NCBI GenBank assembly: GCA_025062275.1
Contig: JANXAP010000032.1
Coordinates: 1 to 53,954, forward strand
From: Dehalococcoidia bacterium
Lineage (GTDB): Bacteria; Chloroflexota; Dehalococcoidia; SM23-28-2; HRBIN24
DNA length: 53,954 nucleotides
Reading direction: 5' to 3'
The position numbers were made by a program, and so were the translations under genes. The notes below the pieces were generated by a model. It was not told the DNA's origin and made no database searches. It saw only the letters and a list, made by a program, of their open reading frames with translations. This document shows, one piece after another, positions 1 through 7,344 of the stretch; position 1 is the first letter of the stretch, and each line of letters starts with the position of its first letter.

Positions 1-1
1 G

Positions 2-181
2 ATGCTGGACCTGCTGGGGGTGCCGGGGCAGTTCGAGGCGGGGGCCCTGGGCTACGCCCTGTTCACCAACCTGAAGTGGGACGACGAGGAGTACAACTTC
101 CTGAAGATGCGCAACCAGCTGGGGCTGCGGGAGGCCTTCGCTCAGCGGGACCGCCTCTGGGCCGAGCTGGGCTTCGAGTAA
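2..181 (+). CDS. C-terminal end of an unidentified protein (partial)
   Basis: An open frame enters from the left edge and stops with TAA at 179-181, leaving the last 59 residues. The visible tail is acidic and aromatic (KWDDEEYNFLKMRNQLGLRE and on to WAELGFE) and lacks a motif I can place. The codon use, with strong G/C third positions, is that of a real gene. Its start lies outside the window. It is followed after 17 bases by a CoA-transferase stub with its own ribosome-binding site, so it may be the upstream gene of a former acyl-CoA or aromatic-acid operon, but that is inference. Function unknown. Confidence 0.6.
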   Translation: MLDLLGVPGQFEAGALGYALFTNLKWDDEEYNFLKMRNQLGLREAFAQRDRLWAELGFE

Positions 182-198
182 AAAAGGGGGGTGCCACC

Positions 199-252
199 GT
201 GGGCCCACTAGAGGGCATCCGCGTCATCAACTGGAGCCAGTTCACGCCGTAG
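199..252 (+). pseudogene. N-terminal stub of a CaiB/BaiF (family III) CoA-transferase
   Basis: A GTG start preceded by a good Shine-Dalgarno run (AAAAAGGGGGG, 180-190) opens a 17-residue frame reading VGPLEGIRVINWSQFTP before TAG. The first fourteen residues match the conserved opening of family III CoA-transferases (GPLxGIRVIDxSQF). The next expected element (AGP followed by LGDLGADVIKVE) is absent in all frames downstream, because larB and its promoter follow within 60 bases. The start region survives but the rest has been deleted, so this is a decayed gene remnant and not a functional peptide as far as can be seen. Confidence 0.6.
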
Positions 253-273
253 AGCAACCCCCGATAGGCAGAG

Positions 274-303
274 TTGGCTGCCGCGGCGCTCCTCCCTTAC
301 AAT
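274..303 (+). promoter_or_regulatory. Sigma-70 promoter of larB-larC, nearly leaderless
   Basis: TTGGCT (274-279), 18-base spacer, TACAAT (298-303). The larB ATG follows 10 bases after the -10 box, so the expected transcript start lies 2 to 4 bases before the ATG and no Shine-Dalgarno fits. Confidence 0.6.
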
Positions 304-313
304 ACGCCTGCCC

Positions 314-1078
314 ATGGACGAGGATGCGCTGCGGCGGCTGCTTCTTTCGGTGCAGCGGGGCGACACGGCCATCGACGAGGCCCTGGAGCGGCTGCGCCGC
401 CTCCCCTACGAAACCCTAGGCTTCGCCACCCTCGACCATCACCGCGCCCTGCGCAAGGGCTTCCCCGAGGTGGTGCTGGCTCAGGGCAAGACCCCGGAGC
501 AGGTGGCCGAGATATCCGCCCGCCTGGCCGGCAACGGGCCCTTGCTGGTGACCCGCGCCTCGCCGGAGCACTATCGGGCCGTGAGACAGCTCCTGCCCGA
601 GGCCACCTATCACGAGGTGGCCCGCTGCATCACCCTGGGCAGCGGCCAGCAGCCTTTGCGCCCCGGGGTGACGGTGGTATGCGCTGGCACCGCCGACCTG
701 CCCGTGGCCGAGGAGGCCCGCATCGCCGCCGAGATGCTCGGGTCCCGGGCGGCGACCCTCTACGACGTGGGGGTGGCGGGCGTCCACCGCCTGCTGGACA
801 GGCTGGACGCCCTCGTGTCCTCCCACGTCATCGTGGCGGTGGCGGGGATGGAGGGCGCCCTGCCCGGGCTGGTGGCCGGGCTGGTGCCCTGTCCCGTCAT
901 CGCCGTGCCCACCTCGGTGGGATACGGCGCTAACCTGGGCGGGCTGTCGGCCCTCCTCACCATGCTGAACGCCTGCGCCCCCGGACTGGCGGTGGTCAAC
1001 ATCGACAACGGCTTCGGCGCTGGGTACCTGGCTGGGGTTATCAACCGCATGCTCTGGGAGGCCAGGGAGGGCCGCTGA
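314..1078 (+). CDS. larB: LarB, pyridinium-3,5-biscarboxylic acid mononucleotide synthase
   Basis: 254 residues, the usual LarB length. LarB carboxylates the nicotinate ring of NaAD and hydrolyses its phosphoanhydride, the first step to the nickel-pincer nucleotide cofactor used by lactate racemase and relatives. The C-terminal half is the AIR-carboxylase (PurE-like) fold: VVCAGTADLPVAEEA near residue 118, VGVAGVHRLL, VAGMEGALPGLVAGLV and the glycine-rich VPTSVGYGANLGGLSALL, then VNIDNGFGAG close to the end. The N-terminal part (LRRLPYETLGFATLDHHRAL) is the family's own domain, the segment that presents D-H-H-R. larC starts 3 bases after its stop, so the two form one operon. The sulfur insertion enzyme LarE and the racemase LarA are not in this window. 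Confidence 0.93.
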   Translation: MDEDALRRLLLSVQRGDTAIDEALERLRRLPYETLGFATLDHHRALRKGFPEVVLAQGKTPEQVAEISARLAGNGPLLVTRASPEHYRAVRQLLPEATYHEVARCITLGSGQQPLRPGVTVVCAGTADLPVAEEARIAAEMLGSRAATLYDVGVAGVHRLLDRLDALVSSHVIVAVAGMEGALPGLVAGLVPCPVIAVPTSVGYGANLGGLSALLTMLNACAPGLAVVNIDNGFGAGYLAGVINRMLWEAREGR

Positions 1079-1081
1079 GCC

Positions 1082-2332
1082 GTGGCCAGGGTCGCCTTCC
1101 TGGACTGCTTCTCGGGCATCGCTGGCGACATGCTGCTGGGGGCCATGCTGGACGCGGGCCTGCCCCTGGAGGCCCTGGTCGCCGAGCTGTCGCGCCTGCC
1201 CCTATCGGGGTACCGTTTGCAGGCCCTGGAGGTTCGAAGGGCCGGTCTGCGGGCTACTCGCGTGACTGTGGAGGTGGAGGGTCATCAGCCGCCCCGGCAG
1301 GTGTCGGACATCCTGTCCCTCATCGACGCCTCGTCGCTGCCCGAGGAGGACAAGGAAAGGGGGAAGCGCATCTTTCGGCTACTGGCCGAGGCCGAAGGGC
1401 GGGTGCACGGCCTGCCTTCCGGGGAGGTGCATTTGCACGAGGTGGGAGCGGCCGATGCCATCGTGGACGTGATGGGCGCTGTGGTCGGGCTGCGGCTGCT
1501 GGGCGTCCAGAGGCTCTATGCCTCGCCCCTGCCCATGCCCGTAGGGGAGCGAGAGGGGATGCCGCTGCCTGCCCCGGCCGTCCTGCAGGTCCTGGCCGCC
1601 GTCCATGCTCCCCTGCGGCCGTGCGGGGGCGGGCCGGGTGAACTGGTGACGCCCACCGGGGCCGCCATCGTGGCTGCCCTGGCCGAATTCCGCCAGCCGG
1701 CCCTGAGGCTTCGAGCGGTAGGGTACGGAGCCGGCGCTGCCGACCCGGCAGACCGTCCCAACGTGCTGCGCCTCTGGCTGGGGGACCAAGACGAAGGCGG
1801 AACGTCGTCGCTGGTGCTGCTGGAGACCAACCTGGACGACATGACGGGTGAGCTGATGGCCCACGTCCTGGAGCGTCTGCGCGCCCTGGGCGTCAACGAC
1901 GCCTGGCTGACGCCAGTGCAGATGAAGAAGGGGCGACCGGGGGCCGTGCTCTCGGTCCTCTGCCCCGAGTCCCTGGAGGAGGCGGCAGTGCGCCTCTTGC
2001 TGCGGGAGACCACCACCCTGGGGGTACGCAGGCAGCCGGTGGGACGCTGGGAGGCGGAGCGGGAGGCCCTCAGCTTCCAGAGCAGCCTGGGCCCGGCCAC
2101 CGTCAAGGTGAAGCGCCTGCCCGGGGAGCCTCCGCGGGCGGAGCCGGAGTTCGAGGCCTGCCGTAGCCTGGCCGAGGTATCGGGTCTGCCGTTGCTGGAG
2201 GTCTACCGCATCGTCCAGCAGGAGGGGGAGGAGCTGCTCAGGGGAAGGAGGTCGCCGTCGCCTGGCCACGAGGCCCGTAGAGGGCCTTCCAGCGCTGGAA
2301 GCCCTCGGCAGGGTCGCCCCAGCGGGCCATGA
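1082..2332 (+). CDS. larC: LarC, nickel-pincer cofactor nickel insertase
   Basis: 416 residues from a GTG. LarC inserts nickel into the pyridinium bisthiocarboxylate nucleotide in a CTP-dependent reaction. The opening VAFLDCFSGIAGDMLLGAML is the family signature; VHLHEVGAADAIVDVMG follows near residue 120, GGPGELVTPTGAA near 180, and LETNLDDMTGELMAHVLERL with WLTPVQMKKGRPG in the second half. In Lactobacillus plantarum the protein is made by a programmed frameshift joining LarC1 and LarC2; here both halves lie in one uninterrupted frame. Homology seems to end near EGEELLRG; the last ~25 residues (Ser/Pro/Arg-rich) are read from sequence antisense to the 3' end of the convergent patatin gene, a 95-base tail-to-tail overlap. 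The start is fixed by the 3-base gap to larB. Confidence 0.92.
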   Translation: MARVAFLDCFSGIAGDMLLGAMLDAGLPLEALVAELSRLPLSGYRLQALEVRRAGLRATRVTVEVEGHQPPRQVSDILSLIDASSLPEEDKERGKRIFRLLAEAEGRVHGLPSGEVHLHEVGAADAIVDVMGAVVGLRLLGVQRLYASPLPMPVGEREGMPLPAPAVLQVLAAVHAPLRPCGGGPGELVTPTGAAIVAALAEFRQPALRLRAVGYGAGAADPADRPNVLRLWLGDQDEGGTSSLVLLETNLDDMTGELMAHVLERLRALGVNDAWLTPVQMKKGRPGAVLSVLCPESLEEAAVRLLLRETTTLGVRRQPVGRWEAEREALSFQSSLGPATVKVKRLPGEPPRAEPEFEACRSLAEVSGLPLLEVYRIVQQEGEELLRGRRSPSPGHEARRGPSSAGSPRQGRPSGP

Positions 2333-3422
2333 AGCGCCTGGCCGCCTCGGCGCCAGCCTGCCACAGCCGTTCCTTCTCCTGGGGTCTTAGGTCGAAGCGG
2401 ATAGGGGGCAGCTCCACCGTGTCGATGGCCACCGTCCGCTCCCAGTGCCCTTGCGAGAGATAGGCACGGTCGAGGGCCGAGGCCATGCTGTGCCAGAGGG
2501 CCTCCAGGAACTGGCCCACGTCCCGCACCTCGTGCACATCGCCGGGCAGGGTAGCGCAGTCATCGGGGGCACGGGGGCAGATGGTCAGGCCCAGGGCTGG
2601 CCAGGCCGGTTCCTCCCCCGCGGGCGGGTCCAGCAGCCACAGGGGGTAATTGCTGAGGACGCTCCCGTCCACGATGAGGTGGGTGCGGCCGCTCTCCCGG
2701 TCCACCAGGGGCACCGGCGTGAACAGGACGGGCACGCTGGCGCTCATGCGCAGGGCCAGGGCGATGGGCATCTGGTCCGGGTCGTAGCCGAAGCTGGCGA
2801 CGTCCTGGGGCAGCACCAGCAGGCTGTGGGCGGTGATGTCGGCGGCTACCACCTGAAGGCGGTAGCGACGACGCGCACCGGGGCCTGTCTTGGGCGCCGT
2901 GGGGTCGTAGAGAAGGTCGCCGAAGGTGCGCACCCCCGGCGGGAGGTTGCCCTCCACCAGCTCCACCAGCCGACGTCCGCTGTAGATGCCGAACTCCAGG
3001 AAGAAGCCCAGAGGGTTGTGGGCCACCAGCGAAAGGCCCGCGGTGGCACGCCTCAGGGGCGGCAGCGCCCGCAGGGGAGAGAGGGCCAAGCGCACCAGTC
3101 GTGACGTCCAGCGCTCCAGCGGCCCCTCCCAGCGCAGGTCCGTCAACTCGCCCAGATGCACCCGCTCCAGCACCTCCCGCACCTCCTGCGCCGACATCCC
3201 CGCTGCCACGAAGGCGGCCACGATGGCCCCGCCCGAGGTGCCGGCCACCCGCTCCCACCGCCAGTAGCGCTCCAGCTCGGCCAGCGCCCCCAGCAGGGCG
3301 ATGCACTTGACGCCGCCGCCGCTGAAGGTGGCATCGGCCCTTTGTCTGCCGTCCCCGTCCATCGCCTCGTGCAGGACCATCCTCCACTGGGATACGTACG
3401 AGGCCCAAGGGAGGATCGGCAC
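2238..3422 (-). CDS. Patatin-like phospholipase
   Basis: 394 residues from GTG at 3422; an ATG at 3362 (MDGDGRQRADATF) is an equally possible start, removing 20 residues that do not look conserved. Patatin acyl hydrolases use a Ser-Asp dyad on lipid esters. Visible are the oxyanion-hole loop FSGGGVKCIALLGAL, the nucleophile elbow GTSGG (GxSxG) about 25 residues later, and the DGS turn with the catalytic Asp in VDGSVLSNYPLWLL. A segment near the middle (SLLVLPQDVASFGYDPDQM, then SASVPVLFTPVPL) is typical of bacterial members. No signal peptide or membrane helix, so a cytosolic or membrane-associated lipase is likely. Convergent with larC, overlapping it by 95 bases; the substrate cannot be deduced. 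Confidence 0.85.
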   Translation of the reverse strand: MPILPWASYVSQWRMVLHEAMDGDGRQRADATFSGGGVKCIALLGALAELERYWRWERVAGTSGGAIVAAFVAAGMSAQEVREVLERVHLGELTDLRWEGPLERWTSRLVRLALSPLRALPPLRRATAGLSLVAHNPLGFFLEFGIYSGRRLVELVEGNLPPGVRTFGDLLYDPTAPKTGPGARRRYRLQVVAADITAHSLLVLPQDVASFGYDPDQMPIALALRMSASVPVLFTPVPLVDRESGRTHLIVDGSVLSNYPLWLLDPPAGEEPAWPALGLTICPRAPDDCATLPGDVHEVRDVGQFLEALWHSMASALDRAYLSQGHWERTVAIDTVELPPIRFDLRPQEKERLWQAGAEAARRFMARWGDPAEGFQRWKALYGPRGQATATSFP

Positions 3423-3479
3423 CCTCTGGTCGGGGAAAGGACGGAGAGCGGGAGGCCCTGTCGGTGGGGCCTCAGGCGG

Positions 3480-4184
3480 TCAGGCGGAGAATCCTAGGCC
3501 CCGTTCGCGCAGGCTGACATAGCCGCCGCGGGCCAGTACCAGGTGGTCCAGCACCTCGATGCCCAGCAGCTCTCCGGCCAGCACCATCTGGCGGGTGACC
3601 TCCACATCTTCGCGGCTGGGCTCGGGATCGCCCGAGGGGTGGTTGTGGACTACGACGATGGCCGGGCAGCCCTCTCTCACCGCCTCGCGGAAGACGTCGG
3701 CCACACGCACCTGGGCGCTGTTGACGGTGCCCTTATAGACCTCCGGCACCCCCAATACGTGGTTGCGGGTGTTGAGGAGGACCACCCGCAGGTGCTCCTG
3801 CTCCAGGAGGGCCATGTCGGCCAGTAGCAGGTTGGCCACGTCCTTGGGCGAACGGACCACTGGACGCTCCTCGGGGGAGGCGGCTAGCAACCGCCTGCCC
3901 AGCTCCAGGGCCGCCTTCACCTGGGCGGCCTTGGCCTCGCCCATACCGTGCTCGGCGCACAGCTCCCCGAAGGAGGCCCGCGCCAGGCCCGCCAGCCCTC
4001 CCCAGCGGGCCAGCAGGCGGGTAGCGAGGGCGATGGCGCTCTCGCGGCCGGAGCCCACCCGCAAGACGATGGCCAGCAGCTCGGAGTTGGAGAGGCCGCC
4101 GGCGCCCAGTTGGCGCAACCGCTCGCGAGGGCGTTCGCTGGCGGGCAGGTCGCGGATGCGCAGGTGATATTCGAGGCCCGCCAT
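3480..4184 (-). CDS. radC: RadC family JAB-domain protein
   Basis: 234 residues. The frame remains open far upstream, but homology begins at [20 protein letters not shown] (ATG at 4184), two bases after the preceding LysM gene, so this start is preferred. The N-terminal helix-hairpin-helix part has [20 protein letters not shown] and [20 protein letters not shown]. The C-terminal half is a JAB/MPN metalloprotease-like domain with the EVYKGTVN strand and zinc motif [20 protein letters not shown] (HxH-x7-D). RadC proteins were named from an E. coli repair phenotype that did not hold up, and the true role is unresolved. It is cotranscribed with the LysM gene. Confidence 0.93.
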   Translation of the reverse strand: MAGLEYHLRIRDLPASERPRERLRQLGAGGLSNSELLAIVLRVGSGRESAIALATRLLARWGGLAGLARASFGELCAEHGMGEAKAAQVKAALELGRRLLAASPEERPVVRSPKDVANLLLADMALLEQEHLRVVLLNTRNHVLGVPEVYKGTVNSAQVRVADVFREAVREGCPAIVVVHNHPSGDPEPSREDVEVTRQMVLAGELLGIEVLDHLVLARGGYVSLRERGLGFSA

Positions 4185-4186
4185 GC

Positions 4187-4759
4187 CTACTGGGGTATCT
4201 TCAGACGGTCGCCCGGCCTGATATTGGGGTTGTAGAAGTCGACGTTGTTCCAGAAGGCGATGGCCTGGGCCTGTTCGAGGGTGCTGACCCCGGGCCGCGG
4301 GAATCTCTCGGCGATGCCCAGCAGAGTGTCGCCGGGCTGCACCTCGTAGTCCACAAACCTGGGCAGGGCGGGAGTGGGAGTCGGCGTCGGCGTCGGCGAC
4401 GGCGTCGGCGTGGGTGCAGGCGTGAGGGTGGGCGTCGGCGTGGGCGAAGGCGCAGGCGACGGCGAAGGCTGCGCACCTACGGATGCCGGCGGCGGCCGCA
4501 TCTGCCCCATCAGCGGCTCTCCCGGCTCCAGCTCCCCGGGCAGGGCTGGCGGGCTCACCAGCAGCCAGATGGCTATCCCCGCCCCCGTCAGCAGGGCGAG
4601 CAGGGAGCCTCGATATACAGCCCCCGAGGGGGCGGCCCGCGCCGGGCTGAGGCACTCGCGACAGAAGGGGCGGGCACCGCCGCCGTGGGCCTGGCAATAG
4701 GGACGATGGCAGCGGACGCAACGACGCTCCGCCGCCCGCCCGCAGGAGTAACACTCCAT
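4187..4759 (-). CDS. Membrane-anchored LysM protein with N-terminal zinc ribbon
   Basis: 190 residues. An N-terminal B-box-like zinc ribbon ([20 protein letters not shown], then YCQAHGG and FCRECL, residues 1-40) is followed by one membrane helix ([16 protein letters not shown], about 53-68), a Pro/Thr/Ser linker of about 35 residues coded by a degenerate tandem repeat, and a C-terminal LysM domain ([16 protein letters not shown] to GDRLKIPQ). The layout predicts a cytosolic zinc finger joined through the membrane to a peptidoglycan-binding module outside. Partner and role are unknown. A TATACT box at 4771-4776 sits 11 bases before the ATG. radC follows with a 2-base gap. Confidence 0.8.
   Translation of the reverse strand: MECYSCGRAAERRCVRCHRPYCQAHGGGARPFCRECLSPARAAPSGAVYRGSLLALLTGAGIAIWLLVSPPALPGELEPGEPLMGQMRPPPASVGAQPSPSPAPSPTPTPTLTPAPTPTPSPTPTPTPTPALPRFVDYEVQPGDTLLGIAERFPRPGVSTLEQAQAIAFWNNVDFYNPNIRPGDRLKIPQ
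4369..4470 (-). repeat. Degenerate 6-base tandem repeat coding a Pro-Thr linker
   Basis: About 17 imperfect copies of a hexamer (plus strand GGCGTC/GGCGAC/GGCGTG) read on the minus strand as alternating Pro and Thr/Ser/Ala codons. It forms the wall-spanning linker between membrane helix and LysM in the gene covering it, and its copy number could vary by slippage. Confidence 0.75.
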
Positions 4760-4770
4760 CGGTCAGGGAG

Positions 4771-4776
4771 AGTATA
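4771..4776 (-). promoter_or_regulatory. Putative -10 box of the LysM-radC unit
   Basis: TATACT on the minus strand, 11 bases before the ATG at 4759. A TTCCCG hexamer 17 bases further up (4794-4799) is a weak -35. The position implies a leader of about 5 bases. Confidence 0.4.
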
Positions 4777-4805
4777 GCCGCCCCGGGCCAGGGCGGGAAG
4801 CCGCC

Positions 4806-5228
4806 TCACTTCAGCTCGACGACAGCCCCTGCCTCCTGCAGCTTCTTGGCGATGACCTCCGCCTCCTCCTTGGAGACCCCTTCCTTGATGTTGGTGGGGG
4901 CGCTCTCTACCAGGTCCTTGGCCTCCTTGAGGCCGAGGCCCGGCACAGCCTCCCGCACCGCCTTGATGACGTTGATCTTGTTGGGGCCGATCTCCTTCAG
5001 GAAGACGGTCCACTCCGTCTTCTCCTCGGCCGGGGCAGGGGCCTCAGCCGGGGCAGCGGCGGGCGCAGGCCCGGCGGCCACCGGAGCGCCGGCCACGGCC
5101 ACCGGGGCCACGGGCGAGATGCCGAACTCCTCCTGTAGCCGCTTGTTCAGATCCCGCAGCTCCAGCAGGTTCATCTGCTTGATGAGCTCCAGGACCTGCT
5201 CCACGCGTTCGGAACTGGTGGTGACCAT
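4806..5228 (-). CDS. rplL: 50S ribosomal protein L7/L12
   Basis: 140 residues. L7/L12 forms the multimeric ribosomal stalk that recruits and activates translational GTPases. The N-terminal dimerisation helix region ([20 protein letters not shown]) is followed by an extended Ala/Pro hinge (about residues 40-70) and the compact C-terminal domain with [32 protein letters not shown] and the last strand GAVVELK. The hinge is longer than in E. coli, making the protein about 20 residues larger. The GGAGGTGCGAGC Shine-Dalgarno region lies in the 18-base gap after rplJ. It is the second gene of rplJ-rplL. Confidence 0.97.
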   Translation of the reverse strand: MVTTSSERVEQVLELIKQMNLLELRDLNKRLQEEFGISPVAPVAVAGAPVAAGPAPAAAPAEAPAPAEEKTEWTVFLKEIGPNKINVIKAVREAVPGLGLKEAKDLVESAPTNIKEGVSKEEAEVIAKKLQEAGAVVELK

Positions 5229-5246
5229 GCTCGCACCTCCTGCGTT

Positions 5247-5810
5247 CTAGGCCTTTCCTTCTTCCAGCTGACGGGCGCGGGCCTCGATGAGGGACGGCAG
5301 CTCCGCCAGCAGCGACTGCAAGTTGAGGGCCAGCTCCTGCAGCGGCGCCTCCAGCAGCCCCACCAGGGTGGCCAGGGGGGATTGCAGGCGGCCTGCCACC
5401 TCGGCCAGGAGCTGGGGCCGCGGCGGCAGGGAGACCAGCTCCTTCAGGTCCTGGGGGGCCAGCACGGAGCCGTCCAGCACCGCCCCCCTCACCACGAAGG
5501 CGGGCGGGGCGGTGCGGGCATACTCGTCCAGCGCCTTGGCCCCCTCCACCGGGTCGCCGTAGGCGAAGACGATGGCTGTGGGCCCCTCCACCACCTGAAC
5601 CACCTGGGGACGCCCTGCCTGCTCGGCTGCCAGCCGCAGGAGGGTGTTCTTGACCACCTTCAGCTCCAGGCCGGCCTGCCGCAGCCGACGGCGAAGCTCG
5701 TTCATCTCGGCCACCGTCATGCCGGTGAAGCCGGTGCTGATGGCCAGCGTGGCCCGCTGGAGGCGCTCCTTCAGCTCCTCCACGGCCCGCACCTTCTCCG
5801 GCCTGGGCAT
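5247..5810 (-). CDS. rplJ: 50S ribosomal protein L10
   Basis: 187 residues from ATG 5810 (MPRPEKVRAVEELKERLQRA), preceded by a strong GGAGGGTAGGAGAC site; the frame is open 30 codons further upstream but that part is leader RNA. L10 anchors L7/L12 dimers to 23S rRNA. Recognisable are TGFTGMTVAEMNELRRRLRQ, LKVVKNTLLRLA and the C-terminal stalk-binding helix rich in Leu (LALNLQSLLAELPSLIEARA). rplK and rplA, which usually precede it, are absent here; a divergent acyl-CoA dehydrogenase operon lies upstream instead. Probably feedback-regulated by an L10 leader. Confidence 0.96.
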   Translation of the reverse strand: MPRPEKVRAVEELKERLQRATLAISTGFTGMTVAEMNELRRRLRQAGLELKVVKNTLLRLAAEQAGRPQVVQVVEGPTAIVFAYGDPVEGAKALDEYARTAPPAFVVRGAVLDGSVLAPQDLKELVSLPPRPQLLAEVAGRLQSPLATLVGLLEAPLQELALNLQSLLAELPSLIEARARQLEEGKA

Positions 5811-5965
5811 GTCTCCTACCCTCCTGAAACGGCTGGCGGCGCCCCCGCCGTCGAGGCAAAGGACGCCGCCCTGGTCGCTAGCCAGGTCTGTCCCTAGCAT
5901 GGCCTCGACGGGCCCCCGCCGGGGCGGGGATTAAGCCACCGGGGCACCCGTTTTCTCCGGCGTAT
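5811..5965 (-). promoter_or_regulatory. L10(L12)4 ribosomal protein leader RNA
   Basis: The transcribed 170-base leader before rplJ contains, on the minus strand, GGGTGCCCCGGTGGCTTAAT followed by a GC-rich stem and CCCGTCGAGG (5905-5955). This fits the conserved kink-turn core of bacterial L10 leaders (GGUGC, GGCUUAAU, CCGAGG). Closer to the gene, GGCGGCG and CGCCGCC (about 5837-5877) can pair and might act as attenuator or antiterminator, though no U-run follows. Established role in the family: excess L10-L12 complex binds the leader and represses the operon. Confidence 0.65.
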
Positions 5966-5978
5966 GGCAGCAAGAGTA

Positions 5979-6007
5979 ATTGTAGAGTCCCCATCGCCCA
6001 TGTTCAA
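5979..6007 (-). promoter_or_regulatory. Strong sigma-70 promoter of rplJ-rplL
   Basis: On the minus strand TTGAAC (6002-6007), 17-base spacer, TACAAT (5979-5984). It is one of the best consensus matches in the window and gives a leader of about 160 bases that includes the L10 element. Confidence 0.8.
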
Positions 6008-6034
6008 TGGCCGAAGCCGTCCCGGCGCGGGAGG

Positions 6035-6064
6035 TTGCCCCTAACGCACAGGTTATGGTATGCT
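6035..6064 (+). promoter_or_regulatory. Promoter of the acyl-CoA dehydrogenase pair
   Basis: TTGCCC (6035-6040), 18-base spacer, TATGCT (6059-6064), about 45 bases before the ATG at 6109. Divergent from the rplJ promoter, with 28 bases between the two -35 boxes. Confidence 0.5.
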
Positions 6065-6108
6065 CCTAGCGGTCGCGCCCCCGACGCAGCGGCCACCAGC
6101 CAGCGATC

Positions 6109-7281
6109 ATGGACTTTCGCCTGTCGCCCGAGGACGAGGCCTTCCGCCAGGAGGTGCGCTCCTGGCTGCGCGAGAACCTCCCCCGCGACTGGGAGGACCA
6201 GGTGCCCGAGGGGGAGGCGTGGGAATTCACCCGCCACTTCACCCGCAAGCTGGCCGAGAAGGGCTGGGTGGTTCCCCACTGGCCCAAGGAGTACGGCGGC
6301 CTGGGCCTCTCCCTGTGGCGTCAGCTCATCTTCCGGGAGGAGATGGCCTACCACCGGGCGCCGCTGGGCTACATCTCCATCGGCGCCGACTGGGCCGGCC
6401 CCACCATCATCGTCTACGGGACCGAAGAGCAGAAGCGTGAGCACCTGCCCCGCATCGCCCGTGCCGAGGTGATGTGGTGTCAGGGCTTCTCGGAGCCCAA
6501 CGCCGGCTCCGACCTGGCCAACCTGGAGACGCGGGCCGTCCGCGACGGCGATGAGTACGTGGTCAACGGGCAGAAGATCTGGACGTCGGGCGCCCACCGC
6601 GCCGACTGGATGATCCTGCTGGCCCGCACCGACCCCGAGGCGCCCAAGCACAAAGGCATCTCCTACTTCCTGGTGGACATGAAAAGCCCGGGCATCACCG
6701 TCCGGCCCCTCATCGACATGATGAACAACCATGGCTTCAACCAGGTCTTCTTCGAGAACGTGCGGGTGCCGGCCCGCAACCTGCTGGGGGAGGAGAACCG
6801 CGGCTGGTACATGGCCACCACCACCCTCAACTTCGAGCGCTCGTCCATCGGCGGGGCGGCGGCGTCGCGGCGCCTGCTGGAAGACCTGGTGGAATACGTG
6901 CGGGACTCGTCCCTGCCCGAGGGCAGGCGCCTGGACGACCCCCGCGTCCGCTACCAGATGGGCGAGGCGGCGGTGGAGCTGGAGATAGGCCGGCTCCTCT
7001 CCTACCGGGTGGTCTCCCTGCAGGAGCGAGGGCAGGTGCCCAGCTACGAGGCCTCCATCGCCAAGCTCTACAACACGGAGATGGGGCTGCGGCTGGCCCG
7101 CAGAGGGCTGGCCATCCTGGGGCTCTACGGGCAGCTGCAACCCAAGTCCCGCTGGGCGCGGCTGCGAGGCCGCTTCGAGCGCCAGTACCAGTGGATGACA
7201 GCCATGGTGGTGGGCGGCGGCACCTCCGAGATACAGCGGAACCTGATAGCCATCCGCGGGCTGGGCCTGCCCAGGGACTGA
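6109..7281 (+). CDS. Acyl-CoA dehydrogenase family protein, subunit 1
   Basis: 390 residues, full length for the family, which oxidises acyl-CoA at C2-C3 with FAD. Present are the N-terminal helical domain (MDFRLSPEDEAFRQEVRSWL), the beta-domain signature WCQGFSEPNAGSDLANLETR, GQKIWTSGAHRADWM, and the C-terminal GGGTSEIQRNLIAIRGLGLP. In medium-chain enzymes the catalytic Glu is the residue before the second Gly of YEGTxEI; here that place reads GGG, so the base must sit elsewhere (as in isovaleryl- or steroid-type enzymes) or be missing. The second dehydrogenase follows after 63 bases. Adjacent unequal pairs of this kind often form alpha2-beta2 enzymes acting on branched, steroid or large acyl-CoAs; that assignment is inference. 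Confidence 0.92.
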   Translation: MDFRLSPEDEAFRQEVRSWLRENLPRDWEDQVPEGEAWEFTRHFTRKLAEKGWVVPHWPKEYGGLGLSLWRQLIFREEMAYHRAPLGYISIGADWAGPTIIVYGTEEQKREHLPRIARAEVMWCQGFSEPNAGSDLANLETRAVRDGDEYVVNGQKIWTSGAHRADWMILLARTDPEAPKHKGISYFLVDMKSPGITVRPLIDMMNNHGFNQVFFENVRVPARNLLGEENRGWYMATTTLNFERSSIGGAAASRRLLEDLVEYVRDSSLPEGRRLDDPRVRYQMGEAAVELEIGRLLSYRVVSLQERGQVPSYEASIAKLYNTEMGLRLARRGLAILGLYGQLQPKSRWARLRGRFERQYQWMTAMVVGGGTSEIQRNLIAIRGLGLPRD

Positions 7282-7344
7282 AATCGGGGGGCCCGAGAGG
7301 CGGCGGATGCCTGTCCGAGGCCAAAACGACGTGGAGGTGTAACG

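Noticed and set aside
4369-4470. Short tandem repeats considered as a CRISPR or mini-satellite
   Set aside because: The unit is a 6-base coding repeat with no spacers, in frame with a Pro-Thr linker.
4185-4754. Upstream extension of the radC frame through the LysM gene
   Set aside because: RadC homology begins at ATG 4184; the extension is the LysM gene in another frame.
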